The notes beneath the pieces were generated by a model. It was given only the letters and a program-made list of their open reading frames with translations, was not told where the DNA came from and searched no databases. This document shows positions 1 through 10,759 of a stretch of DNA of 64,000 bases, piece after piece. The stretch is from contig JAIXMQ010000033.1 in the NCBI GenBank assembly GCA_025716855.1, forward strand, positions 62,001 through 126,000, in the 5' to 3' direction. The translations under genes were made by a program, and so were the position numbers. How positions within the stretch are numbered: position 1 is the first letter of the stretch; each line of letters starts with the position of its first letter. Source of the stretch: Pilaira anomala (lineage: Eukaryota > Mucoromycota > Mucoromycetes > Mucorales > Mucoraceae).

Positions 1-111
1 TCTAAGAAAAATATTATCATTGATTGTTGTGTTGTTGTACTTATCCGTTGCATTCTTGTTCTTGGGACTTCAGCTAGTGGACCTCCTCGTGGTTTGTCTT
101 GGAAAACTGAA

Positions 112-199
112 TTTGGAAACTTTGAATTTGGAAACTTTGAATTTGAAAACTTTGAATTTGGAAACTTTGAATTTGGAAACTTTGAATTTGGAAACTTTT
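112..199. repeat. 15-bp minisatellite, about 6 units
   Basis: The unit TTTGGAAACTTTGAA is repeated about 5.8 times head to tail, with one variant unit (TTTGAAAAC...). The homologous place in the inverted copy near 62650-62665 has only about one unit, so the array expanded after the copies separated. Confidence 0.9.
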
Positions 200-406
200 T
201 CTCTCCGGGTTGTAAAGGCTAAAGCACCAGTAATTTTTTTTAAAATAGTTATTGTAATAAAAAAAAAGTAATAAACAAAAAGTCCAGATTAAACTTAATT
301 TCCTTTGACATGTTGTGATACACCTAAATAAACCCATTCTTTTGTAAAGTGTCATGTCTGTATGTACCACCCAATAAGCTCCCTCAAGTTTGTCCTCAAA
401 ATAACA

Positions 407-408
<2 letters not shown>

Positions 409-477
<69 letters not shown>
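409..477. repeat. Poly-T run of 69 bases
   Basis: An uninterrupted run of 69 T inside the left dispersed-repeat copy. The corresponding site in the right copy has only a few T. Confidence 0.9.
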
Positions 478-480
<3 letters not shown>

Positions 481-733
481 GCCGAACTTTTTTGTTCTTT
501 TAAATGTCTTTAATTTATCGCAAAAACCAATTAGTTTTTATTTGTAACTAAACTTGAGCTGATAGGGTAGATAAAACACAAGCATAATATTAGCTCTATG
601 AAACCTTTAGTTAATGCATAAAGCTCAAAAAGCGCCACAGTTAGGAGGTCCAAAGGCCAAAAGCCTGCATATCACAAATCGCATTTTTTTTTTTTTTTTT
701 TTTTTTTTTTTGTGGTGCCCCAGAAATTTACCG

Positions 734-1300
734 GAATGGAAAATTGATGCAAACTCATCAGAAGAAGAAAAATTCCATATACTCTTGGTAAATACGCAAA
801 TTCAACTTCAACCAGTCTCGAAAAATATAAAGAACTCCTATTTAGAAAATCAAGAGAACGATTAAGAACCAGAAGAGGACAACAAGGAACCAGAAGAGGA
901 CGACCGGGGAACCAGAGGAAGACGAGGAAGAATAAGAAGAGGACGCCGATGAACAAGTAATGAAGAATGAACAAGGGACCGATAAATAAGAGGAATGAGC
1001 AAGCGTTGAATTATCTATTCAACCAGTTACGTGAAGTGGCCAAAGACAGGATCCTTGAAGGTATTCATTATAAATAATACCCAAAGGGAAAGGACTAAAC
1101 AATTTAACGAAATTACTATGCCAGACAAAAATGAACTGCGAAGACATGGAATTAATGAAGCTGTGTTTGTCACGCAACATTAATTTTATGAATTGTAATT
1201 ACAGAGAGAAATATACAGCTGACTTCGATACGACAACGCATAAAGAGATTATGGACGAAATCGAAAAACGTAGAACACTACAATAATAAAGAGAGCAGTG
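734..1300 (+). pseudogene. Decayed coding sequence, unidentified
   Basis: Pieces of protein-like sequence lie in shifting frames. One is an acidic Glu/Pro/Asp-rich stretch at about 745-930, where the 13-mer ACCAGAAGAGGAC recurs. Another is a short charged segment at about 1200-1285 that begins TEKYTADFDTTTHKE and then hits stops. No single frame is open across the region and no splice pattern rescues it. It lies directly after the dispersed repeat and may be the remains of its internal gene, but the family was not recognised. Confidence 0.35.
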
Positions 1301-1388
1301 CGCAAGAGTCGATATCAAAAGGTACGACAACTGCGTACTTGATCTTAATGTAGATCTAAAAGGGAGTTATTTGGTGATGGCTGAAGTC

Positions 1389-1419
<31 letters not shown>

Positions 1420-1639
1420 TCATTTTTAGGTCAACAATTTGATTTAACTTATTGTGACATTTTGAAAGTAGACATAAAGGGACAATTATTTTTGGCTTAG
1501 TGCCACTATTTTTTTTTTTTTTTTTTTGGAAAGTGACAAAATTTACCTGTGAATAAATAAACAATCCCTTTTTTTTTTTTTCCTGTTTCGGGTTATTTCT
1601 TTTGCTCTCTCTTTTTTTTTAAAAAAAATAAATAAATAA

Positions 1640-2845
1640 ATGTCTTTTAACGATTTAGAACAAGGTTTTGGTGTTTCAACTTCGGCAAGAAATCGACCTC
1701 AACAAGGTAAAATAAAATAAAAAAGGAAGTTTCTTTTTTTTTTTAAAAAAAGATGCCAACAAATAAAGTTTTTGATAGATGGCAATGAAAACGATTACAA
1801 AAGCTTAACTATGAGAGTATCACAACAAGTCTTTCATATCAATGGGAATATCACGAGTATCGAAAGACTTGTTGGTTTTTTGGGAACTGCAAGAGATACA
1901 CCTGATATTCGAAATAAATTGTAAATACACACAGGAAAAAAGATATACGCATATATATTCTGACTTTTTCTCTCGTAACTATAGACATGACGTAACTGAA
2001 GGTACAAGAGAATTGATCAAAGATACTACAGCAGATATTAAAGTTTTATCTCAAAATCAAACAACTGATCCTAAAAAATCTGTAAGTTATGATTATCTCT
2101 TTCTCTCTTTTTATGCGCCAAATGTTTAATATATTTATACAAAATAGCGTCAGAGAAAACTTGAACAACAAAAGTTATCCAAAGATTTCCAAAAGGTTCT
2201 AGCAGAGTTTCAAAAGATTCAAAGAATTTCTGTATCAAAGCAAAGAGAATATGTGGATAAAAAGAAGGCCACTACAGCTATGCTTCAATCTTCACAAGCG
2301 TAAGTTTAATTTTTTAGCAAAAATTAACTCTTTGCGATATTCTAATAAATATATATATATATATATATATAGTGATTTTAGTGAGGATTCAGGACAACAA
2401 CAAGAACAACAGCAGTTAATGCAAGCAGATGATATACAACGACGTATTCAAATTGAAGCTTTGGATAATGAGATTGAATATAATGAAACTTTGATTTCTG
2501 AACGTGAAGGAGAAATTCAAGGGATTGAACAAGGTATCACTGAATTGAATGAAATTTTCCGGGATCTTGGTATGCTTGTCAATGAACAAGAAAGTGGTAT
2601 TCGTAAGTAGTATATATTATATATATATATATATATTGTTTTTTTTTTCACTCATTTATTTTCCAAATTCAGAGAGTATTTACGGTAACGTTCTCAATAT
2701 TTCACAAAATACAAAGCAAGCTGCAGACGAATTAACAACTGCTAATCGTCATCAAAAGAAAGCTAGAAAAAACATGTGTTGCTTGTTATTAATTATCACG
2801 ATTGTTGGTTGTGTTCTTGCTTTAATTATTGTAGTTGCTAAATAA
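1640..2845 (+). CDS. Endosomal/vacuolar Qa-SNARE (Pep12/syntaxin-7 type)
   Basis: Six exons (1640-1706, 1779-1920, 1985-2081, 2148-2299, 2373-2602, 2673-2845) give 286 residues. The protein begins MSFNDLEQG, typical of Pep12-class syntaxins. An N-terminal three-helix region includes the motif LVGFLGTARDTPDIR at about residues 50-65. The SNARE helix covers about 175-255, with the zero-layer glutamine near residue 225 (context NEQESGIQ). A dibasic-rich linker is followed by one C-terminal membrane anchor (about 265-284). Family role: target SNARE on endosomes/prevacuole pairing with Vti1-type, Qc and R-SNAREs. Introns are 51-73 bp with GTAAG-type donors. It is convergent with CNOT9 downstream. 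Pep12, Tlg2 and Vam3 types are hard to separate by eye, but the start and linker favour Pep12/Syx7. Confidence 0.9.
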
Positions 2846-3040
2846 TACCCCCCCCCCTCCCTCTTTATTAAAAGCAAATATCCTATAACACTGTTCATCA
2901 TACAACAAAACATATTAAAATATTTATTTTAAAGAAAGACAATTGAATAGTTAGTAAAAATAATAGTTGTATTTAGTTAAGTTTTATATGTAAAAAAAGT
3001 TTATATGTAAAAAAATGGTAAAGGGAGAAAAAAAAAAAGA

Positions 3041-3071
<31 letters not shown>

Positions 3072-3288
3072 TGTGGGGGGAAGTGTGAGGGGGGGAATCT
3101 TTATGAATGAAAAAAAAAAAAAAAAAATATACATCTATTATAAGCGGCCTGCCTGTTAAAATGATTAAATATAAAAAGAGATTGATATGTAAGAAGAAGG
3201 GATTGGGTGTGGAAAAAAAGAAAGAAAGAAAAAAGAGGCAATAATTTTCATTTCGGATTTTGTTGTTGTTGTTGCTGTTGTAAATATT
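2846..3288. other. Convergent intergenic region, 3' ends
   Basis: No gene was seen. It holds the 3' ends of the syntaxin (+) and CNOT9 (-), C-, T- and A-homopolymers near 2849, 3042-3072 and 3110-3127, and nothing else identifiable. Confidence 0.6.
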
Positions 3289-4518
3289 CTAATTAATACC
3301 GTCTGAAAGATTAAGTAATAATTGACCAAGACAACGTTTGGTAGCGATATCATCTTTCAATGCTTGATGAAAAGTAGCATCTCGAAGTGGCTCAGGAAGA
3401 CATTGACGTAATGCTTCACGTGCTCTAGAAAGTAAAAAAAAAAAAAAAATCTGCTGAATACTCCCTCTCTTCCAAATACACTTCTTTTCTTTTTTTTTTT
3501 TTTCTTACCTTGGATTTTCTGACAATCTTAAATAACAACGAATAACATGTTTAAGAAGACGCATAGCTTGATTCTCAACTAATTGGTTCACCATATTATG
3601 TAAAACGGTAGCTACAGCATAAAAACGTTCATATGTTTGACAGATATAATACTAAAGAACAATGATAAGTACTTTATACATAAATTCTAATAAATTAAAA
3701 GAAAAAAAAAAACTTACTAAGCCTGTCTCATCTAAAAGAATCTTTTGAACGACAAAAATTGCAACTGTCTTTGACAATTCACTACCAGTTTCCATAATAC
3801 GAAGACAGAGTGGAATAATTTCGGTAGATAAAAGGAAGCTAATCACTTCTGGGTTATCATTCTATTATATATAAAAATGTTTGTTTTAAAAAAAAAGTTA
3901 TATAAAATGAAATTATTCTTTTCTCCTTACTTTAACCAAAGCGCCAATAACACCTAAACTTGTCAATCTTAAATATTCAAAAGGTCTAGTTTTACTTGTA
4001 GTATTCAAATAGGGGTAAAGGTAAAGAGGAATATGAGCTATATATATATATAAAAGAACATTTTTTTTTAGTGCTTTTTTTTTAAAAAAAATAAATATAT
4101 ATATATATTTACCTTGAAGGAATAAGCTTCGTGTTTCGTTATGATTAGCAACACATTGAAGAAGAGCAAGTGCGTTACAAACACGATTGGAAGCCCCACC
4201 ACTTAAAGTAGGAGGTGTTAATAAAGGATATACAGTGACAATCTCTTGAAGTAATACAGGAATAACACCTATTTAGATTATACATGTGTTAACAACGTCA
4301 CCTTTAGATATGTGTACCCAAAAAAAAAAAAAAAAAAAAGTGACTTACCATACGAATACCATAAAACCAAAGCTAAATCTTCATACTGTTCTCGTTTTTT
4401 ACTTAAATCTAACAAAGCTTGTTCTCTCGTAGCAGGATTGAGCAATTCAACTACAAGGCCGTAAATCTTTTCTTCATCAAATTGTTGTAATTTTTGTGCA
4501 TTTTGATGTTCATGAAGT

Positions 4519-4550
<32 letters not shown>

Positions 4551-4823
4551 TTGTTGTTGTTGCATGACGAAATTAGCAGACATGGGCATAGCTTGTGAAC
4601 CTACTTGATTGTTCATCATTTGTGCGTAAACAAAAGGATCGGCATTATTTCCTCCAGCTGAACGATTCATAGCAGGAAAATGTTGAGACAACGCGTTCAT
4701 ATTGTTACCTGCTTGTTGTTGTTGTTGCTGTTGTTGCTGTTGTTGTTGTTGTTGCAAGGATGCCGAGAGTGGGTTAGCAGCCCCTGCTTGTAGGTATTGA
4801 TGGAGATGTGAGTTTGGATGCAT
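3289..4823 (-). CDS. CAF40: CCR4-NOT subunit CNOT9 / Caf40 / Rcd1
   Basis: Six exons (4349-4823, 4113-4268, 3931-4037, 3718-3861, 3509-3651, 3289-3424) give 386 residues. Residues 1 to about 110 are low complexity with two poly-glutamine tracts separated by a Met/Ala/Asn-rich spacer. The armadillo-repeat Rcd1 domain follows to the end. Recognisable blocks are [61 protein letters not shown] and the terminal [15 protein letters not shown]. Family role: scaffold of the CCR4-NOT deadenylase that binds GW182/Roquin/NOT1 in mRNA decay. The poly-Q head is longer than in animals but usual for fungi. The start is the only Met in frame before the poly-Q region and follows an A/T-rich leader. The gene is convergent with the syntaxin. 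Confidence 0.95.
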
Positions 4824-5746
4824 TTTTTTTTTTTTTTTTTGCTTATGTATGTAAGAGAAAGAGAGAGAGAGAGAAGGAGAAAAAAAAAGTAAAAAGAAAA
4901 AAAAAAGATTTATTATACTGATTTTTTAATAACCAATCATATGCTTTTGAACTCTGTGTGTGTTGCGTATTAAAGCCAAGGCATATCCCGTTTTGGAAGA
5001 AGGTAGGATTGACTTGTATGTACTTTGAATGAAATAAATAACTAAAGGATCTTTTGTCTGTATAAATATATAATATAAAGATGTCAAATGGTCGATAGAT
5101 TGTCTTTAGTTATTCAAAGTTGCAATGTAATGACGATAGCAGCGAGTTATTACTGCTGCTCTTTAAAAAGGCTGGTAAATCGAATGGTTTTTTTTTTATC
5201 GAGAAAACAGCTTAATTTAAGCCAGAATTACGTTTAGTTTTTTTTTTTTTTTTTTTATTTATTTATTTAGGCGAAATAATAAAACTAATGCTCAGAAGCC
5301 TTTTACTTATGACAATCTAAACTATTATAAAAGATATAAACTGTTTACAATATAGTGATGACGGATTTTTTTTTTTAACTGTCGGAAGAAGACTACATAG
5401 TGGTTGAATTACTTTTTTTTTTCAGTTTGATAAATCAATAGACATCATGTTTTTAGCTGCATTAATGTCTCGCTGTTAAAGTGTAGTACAGGTATTACAA
5501 GACAACATAGTACACCATTGTTGCAGATTTTTAGTTATTGGAGGACAACTAAATCATAAATGCTCCATAAACGGGTGGGGGGAGGGGTTTATCAAACACC
5601 ATCTGGAGAGTGTGCCTTGTATTTTAGGCTTTACTACAGATCTGACTGACAAAATTGTGAGATATATCAGAATAAAAAAAATATATATTCTATAAGTGCA
5701 AAAGCTCAATGCTAATAGAAATTATTAAAAAAAAGGGGGGGGGGGA
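4824..5746. other. Intergenic region upstream of CNOT9
   Basis: Homopolymer tracts and a GA repeat at about 4857-4877 form the probable CNOT9 leader. A G11 run at 5735-5745 abuts the transposon target site. No coding signal is visible. Confidence 0.5.
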
Positions 5747-5748
5747 TA

Positions 5749-5774
5749 CAGTACCCGCTCTATTTAAGGTCGTT
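5749..5774 (+). repeat. Left terminal inverted repeat of pogo element
   Basis: CAGTACCCGCTCTATTTAAG and the following six bases match the reverse complement of 10813-10838 with two mismatches. Confidence 0.9.
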
Positions 5775-5961
5775 AAAAATTTCAGACTTTTTTACAGCCT
5801 TAAATCGTGACATAGCCTTATTTTCGATTTTTAAATTAATGAAATTCATTAGCGTAGTTTCAAATAAATAAAGATTTAGCAGTCATAGAGACATATACTT
5901 TGACTAAAAAAAAATTTTGATTTAAGGATCTTTCTTTCATTTTACAATAAAAAATATTTCC

Positions 5962-7644
5962 ACTGAAAAGAACAATTCTAGACTTCGTCTTACTCTTTCC
6001 CAACAAGTAGAACTTTGTGATCAATAAAAATCGCAACCCCAACATGACTCAAGCTGAACTTGGAATTTGGACTCAACAACAATTTGGACTCGAGAAAGCA
6101 ATTCCAGCTGGAAGTATTTCAAATATGATGAAAAGATCTACTTCTATCAAGCAAGCTGCTATTGTTTTGGATAAAAATGTCCTTAGCACTAAGAAGAGTG
6201 TCAAGGAAACAAGATTCCCTGGCCTGGATCTTGAAGTCAAAAAATATATCGATGATTGTAACGAGAAAAAATGGCCAGTCAACCGAGAAAATGTAAGATC
6301 ATTTGCAAACATCATGGCACGTAAGAAATACGGCATGTCAGCCCTTCCCGGACCTCAACAGATCAAGTTTTCGGAAGGGTGGATTACGAAGCTTTTCAAT
6401 CGTATTGGTGTGAAGTCGAGATCGATGCACGGTGAAAGCGCTTCTGTGGACCTTGATAGCCAGAACATCATTGATCAGTTAAAGAAGTTTGAGACTTTAC
6501 TTGAGCCATATGATCCTAAGGATATCATGAATTTCGATGAAACGGGTCTCTACTACCAACAGGGTCCTACCCGTACTATTTGTAGTAGTAGTAAGTCAAT
6601 TAGCGACAGCAAACAGTCTCGGGAACGGCTCACAATTGGACTTCTTTGCAATTCGGATGGAACCTATAAAGGTCATCCTATTGTTGTTGGCAAAAGAAAG
6701 AATCCTACGGGCTATAACTTTGAACGTAGACTGTATTCAAAGCTGGCTATTGGTCAGACCCATTACATTGAATACCATGAAAGTCCAAGCGCATGGATGT
6801 CTTCAGATATTTTTTTGAAGTACATTCAGCGTTTGAACAGATCATTTGCCTATGATAATAGAAAAGTTGCTCTTCTTCTTGACAATGCTTCAGTTCATAA
6901 GCTTAGTAACATCGAGCTGATCTATCTTCCCGCCAATACGACAAGCAAGTTACAGCCACTTGATACAGGTAAAAAAAAAAAAAAAAAAAAAAAAAGAAAC
7001 TACTAAGTCTTTATATTTTTTCTATTAAGGTATCATTGCAAACAGGCTTTGTTTTTCTGGTATCAGTACACTTTGAGTATTGGTAAATACATGGCTGAAA
7101 AAAGTGCTGAGGCCAAAAACGCAGCTACCACTACTATTATTGAAGAAGTGGCTCTTACGTCCGAAAAAGTGGCAAAAAAAAAGCTGTCACTATTTACAAG
7201 CTGGGTAAGGTGCAAGCCTTATGGTATTTGGCCGATGCTTGGAAAAGGGTGGAAGTATCCACCATGAAAAACTGTTGGGATCATACTAACATCTTGCAGT
7301 TTAAACATCGTAGTAGTGACTCAATTAACGAAACAGATATTACCGATAATGATTTTGTCTATCCTCCTAATGAAGCGTTACCTTTAGATGATGATATTGT
7401 CCGTAAAATTGATCAACAACTTATACCAGAATTACCTTTAAATGATGGTCAAGTAGTTGAATCTTATGAACTGGACTTGGAAGCTGAAGGTGGATCGGAT
7501 TTGGTAGTTACTGAACTTTACGGGTGCTACAACGAAGCCAAGCGTAATAACTTGAAACGTGCTTTGGAGCTTATTCTTTTGAATACTACACCTGGGGTTG
7601 ACAATGATATGAAGATCTTTTCATCTGCGCCTCAAAATAATTAA
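5962..7644 (+). pseudogene. Pogo/Tigger-like DDE transposase, frameshifted
   Basis: Order along the sequence: an N-terminal pogo-type helix-turn-helix (about 5962-6180, including RLTLSQQVELC and TQAELGIWTQQQFGL), a CENP-B/HTH-type DNA-binding part (about 6220-6450), then the DDE core with NFDETGLYY (first Asp), LLLDNASVH (second Asp) and LPANTTSKLQPLD (third Asp, about 26 residues later). An intron fits at 6969-7029. Three breaks are visible: near 6020 in the helix-turn-helix, near 7045 after GIIAN, and near 7175-7183 in an A9 run. The C-terminal part then resumes (AVTIYKLGKVQALWYLADAW, then NCWDHTNIL) and ends at 7644. Family function: cut-and-paste transposition into TA. The frame breaks could instead include mis-assembled homopolymers at the A run. 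Confidence 0.9.
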
Positions 7645-8880
7645 AATCAATCAAGGAAGAAGAAACTTCCGAAAAAAAACAACTCTTTTACACCACCCAA
7701 TTCTTTATAAATAAACATAAATATAAATTCCAGAATTAAGGCAGCTCTACTTTGTATTTCACAAAAAAAAATACTGGGTTTTGAATAAATATTTGGACGT
7801 ACTTTTTTTTCTGCTGGGACGGGTAAATTTTTTAGTGAGACGATTTTGAGATAAATAAAAAACTTGGCTGGTACGTTTTACTAGGAACAGACTATATCTT
7901 AATTAAAAATTTAGACATTACATAGTTTGCGTGCATTCAACTTTTGATTTTTGTGGGCGGAAACCCACCATAAACTAAAAGAGAAAAAGCTGACTGAACC
8001 CTGACAGATTTTTTTATACCTTTTATGACTGCCAGTAACATCATGGAGAGTAGTAACCTGTGATTGGCTGAAGCTAGTTGCAATTAAAAGGGTAAAAATA
8101 AGTGGAATCTTATGTGAAATAAAACACAGTGTCAATTGAGTGAAGATGGTTGAAATTATTATGTTATTATAACTCGAATTTTTGAAGATAAAGAAAGGTC
8201 ATATTGTTAAATTTAACTTCTCTTAAATATTCTAGAGCGAGGAGTAGATAGTAACCAATCAGAAAAGTGACAATTATAGCTCAGCGATTGGTGACGACAT
8301 GCCTAAAAGATTTTAGGAATTTTTTTCTTTTCCTTTTTCTTTTTCTTTTTCTTTACACAGGAATAAGCCTGTCCACAGTGCACTATCTTACGGGACGTGC
8401 CCGGGCGAGGCCTACACCTGTAGTGTGAGCTTGATAATGTAGTCTTGAAGTTATCTTGCAAAAGTGGGTTGGCAGGGGCTTTTCATCGGTTCATTGCTTC
8501 GGCAGGGATTAGCTGATTAGTCCAGTGCATGAGTTTAAGTGGTATACTACAGCTGCTTTTACAATACATGGAACGGTGAACACCACCCAACATCTTTTTG
8601 TTGGTTAGAGATCTGGGGGATTGCTTTTTGGAGTCAGATAAACTTCCACCTTCTCGCGGTTGACTCTGTTAATCAAAGTAATTAAGGATTGCTTTGAGAA
8701 CTAAGAGAAGTTTTAAGGCCTATATTATTTTTTCTGCAAATAAAATATTGCGTTTAACCCCTCTTATTTTCTACATAACTCTTTTTTTATATGTACAATT
8801 ATGAACCGTGCTATCATTTCCCACCACAAAAAAAAAAAAAAAAAAAAAAAAATACATTTAAACTTTATTTTTTTAAAAAA
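7645..8880. other. Transposon interior between the two genes
   Basis: Mostly AT-rich and without a convincing frame. Bases 8355-8690 form an island visibly richer in G and C than the surroundings, with no open frame of useful length on either strand. A poly-A run lies at about 8827-8851 just beyond the passenger gene's stop. Confidence 0.5.
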
Positions 8881-10374
8881 TTACGTATCTTCGTTGAAGA
8901 GATTAATTGTTACTGGCTTGTATTCATTTTCGGCTCTTTTGGCTACAGCAATGTTATTTCTCTTAAGAGCTCCAGCAAGAGTATGTTCATATACGAACAG
9001 CATGTCTCTCTTTACCTCAGTCAAATTATATGTTCTATCGAGAAACTCATCCATGCTGCTCAAGTCCATTATATACCTCTTTATTAGTTTTTCAGAAGCT
9101 GTTGATGATTTATCTGGAATCTTTTGTAAATTCGACATTACTTCTTTGATTTCATTTTGATACAGAGTTTTTTTGACAAAAACTTTTAGCAGCAGAGAGG
9201 CTGCTTTTTGGGCGTTAGTTTTTGTCATAAAGGAAAGCGGATGATTTGGTACAAATCCTTTTTCTTCGTACTTTTTACTGATTAACATCCATTTATTTGC
9301 TGCATGTTGTTTGATGTACTGGTTCAGAAGTCTTTCGACTTTTGTAAGGGGCACTGAAGTTCTTGGGACAAACACGTATTTTGAAGATACAGTGTCGTAC
9401 CTCTGTGCTAACGAAGAAGGTAAATTTTGGATCGAAGATCCAACAAATGCTAAAACCGTGTTTGAATCAATATTCCCAAAGAAGCCGGAGGTTGTAAGAA
9501 GCTCAACATTGTTGAATCGCGTCGTCAACTCAAAATAGTCACATCCAGCTCGTGTTTTCTTTCGAATAAAGGAGACAGCTTCTTGTTGATGGCCTACGAG
9601 TGAATTATCGGCACAATCGTCGACATTCTTATCATGAACAAAAACAGAAAAACTGGTTAAGAAAAACCAGTAATTCTCAAGAATCACCACTGCCTCCATA
9701 AATTTTGAGCAGAATGAAACGATACTTTCAGCTTGTTGTTCACTAGTTACCTTAACTTTTACATGACTGTTGTCATAAACTACGTACTCTTTTGTGTTGA
9801 ACAAACGATTGACGTGACACGGAACAAGATGGCTTAACTGATTCTTCATGATAATAGTATTTTTTATGTCAGCGACGTATTTTGCTTTTTCAATGCTTTT
9901 AAAGAATTGTACTTTTCTTTCGACTTCTTCTGGCGTCTTCATTTCTTTTAGGCTGCTTGGCAAGTTAAGGTTTATTGTGATGCATTTGTTTTCTGAGTCT
10001 TCAACAACAAGCATAAATGCATCGTATGCTTTAAGTGGGACTAGAAACTTGCATTTCTTTTCAATTGTCATAAACATCTGGATAAATTTGAGTGAGAATT
10101 TCCCTCTCTCTTCGAAAGTGATAACTTGTAAATTGACTGCATAGGTTAAGACATGTCTAATGAGCTCTGGCTCATAAAATGTGTTTCTGAGTATGAGATG
10201 AGTCAATCGGTGAATTTCCAAAGAGTTAATTTTACGCATGAGAGTGAATGGTTTTGCACGAGGGAGTATTGCTATAACCCATAATTTTTTATTGCTTGTA
10301 GCGAATGTATGCTTATCCTTTTCGTTTAAAAAGTTGTCGATTATGTAAAGAATTAACTCTGCTGTCAGATTCAT
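8881..10374 (-). CDS. Transposon passenger protein, F-box-like N-terminus
   Basis: One intronless frame of 497 residues lies entirely inside the pogo element, on the strand opposite the transposase. The first 40 residues (LTAELILYIIDNFLNEKDK, then FATSNKKLW) have the spacing of a fungal F-box helix set, which in the known family docks a target-binding protein onto Skp1 of an SCF ubiquitin ligase. The remaining 450 residues are not recognised: no Kelch, WD or clear leucine-rich repeat pattern, but a mixed alpha/beta composition with many Lys/Asn and hydrophobic heptads. Unlike the transposase it has no frameshift or stop, which suggests recent constraint or recent capture. The start is the first Met, and an A/T-rich leader of about 460 bp separates it from the right terminus. 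It could also be a host F-box gene captured by chance. Confidence 0.8.
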   Translation of the reverse strand: MNLTAELILYIIDNFLNEKDKHTFATSNKKLWVIAILPRAKPFTLMRKINSLEIHRLTHLILRNTFYEPELIRHVLTYAVNLQVITFEERGKFSLKFIQMFMTIEKKCKFLVPLKAYDAFMLVVEDSENKCITINLNLPSSLKEMKTPEEVERKVQFFKSIEKAKYVADIKNTIIMKNQLSHLVPCHVNRLFNTKEYVVYDNSHVKVKVTSEQQAESIVSFCSKFMEAVVILENYWFFLTSFSVFVHDKNVDDCADNSLVGHQQEAVSFIRKKTRAGCDYFELTTRFNNVELLTTSGFFGNIDSNTVLAFVGSSIQNLPSSLAQRYDTVSSKYVFVPRTSVPLTKVERLLNQYIKQHAANKWMLISKKYEEKGFVPNHPLSFMTKTNAQKAASLLLKVFVKKTLYQNEIKEVMSNLQKIPDKSSTASEKLIKRYIMDLSSMDEFLDRTYNLTEVKRDMLFVYEHTLAGALKRNNIAVAKRAENEYKPVTINLFNEDT

Positions 10375-10759
10375 AGAGATAGTAATGAAAAAGCCTTTTA
10401 TTTATGGTTATCATGATTCAAAAGTAATTTCAATATTATTGGCACAAGCTTATTTCCATACGTGTCACATACACCCCCTTTTTTGTATGAGCTTTTATGT
10501 CATATCAACCCATTAAAGATGTAACCCTTGAGTTAGTATTAATGTAAATGAAATATAGTATGTAAGAAATTACTCAAATCCTAGTTCGATAACATTTAGC
10601 TCATGTTACTAAGTCTTTAGAGCATTCTCAGAACACAAACAATGTACATATGTCTAAATTTAATTAGGATAGTCTGCAATCAAAATCGACGTTATCCGAA
10701 AACCAAATGAAAGAAAAGAAAAAAACAGTCTAAGCTGGGGATCTCAAATGGTTTTAAAA

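Larger units (their letters stand above)
1..733 (+). repeat. Dispersed repeat, left copy (inverted partner at 62190-62768)
   Basis: Reading 1-733 forward gives nearly the same sequence as reading 62768-62190 on the opposite strand. Shared landmarks in order are TCTAAGAAAAATATTATCA, the block around GGACCTCCTCGTGG, GTAAAGGCTAAAGCAC, TTGACATGTTGTGATA, AAAAACCAATTAGTTTTTAT, TTAATGCATAAAGCTCAAAA, GGCCAAAAGCCTGC and TGTGGTGCC next to a poly-T tract. Identity looks high but below 90 percent, with indels in the homopolymers. The left copy carries an expanded minisatellite and a 69-T run that the right copy lacks. The repeat probably continues before base 1. The element class is not recognised and no intact protein is visible in it. 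Confidence 0.85.

Noticed and set aside
362..547. Poly-Phe frame
   Set aside because: Produced by the 69-T homopolymer, no protein-like flanks.
8355..8690. Resemblance to the Alu domain of SRP RNA (CCGGGC ... CCTGTAGT ... AGCT)
   Set aside because: Only short matches, no convincing helix 8, and the island sits inside a transposon; kept only as an unexplained GC-rich island.
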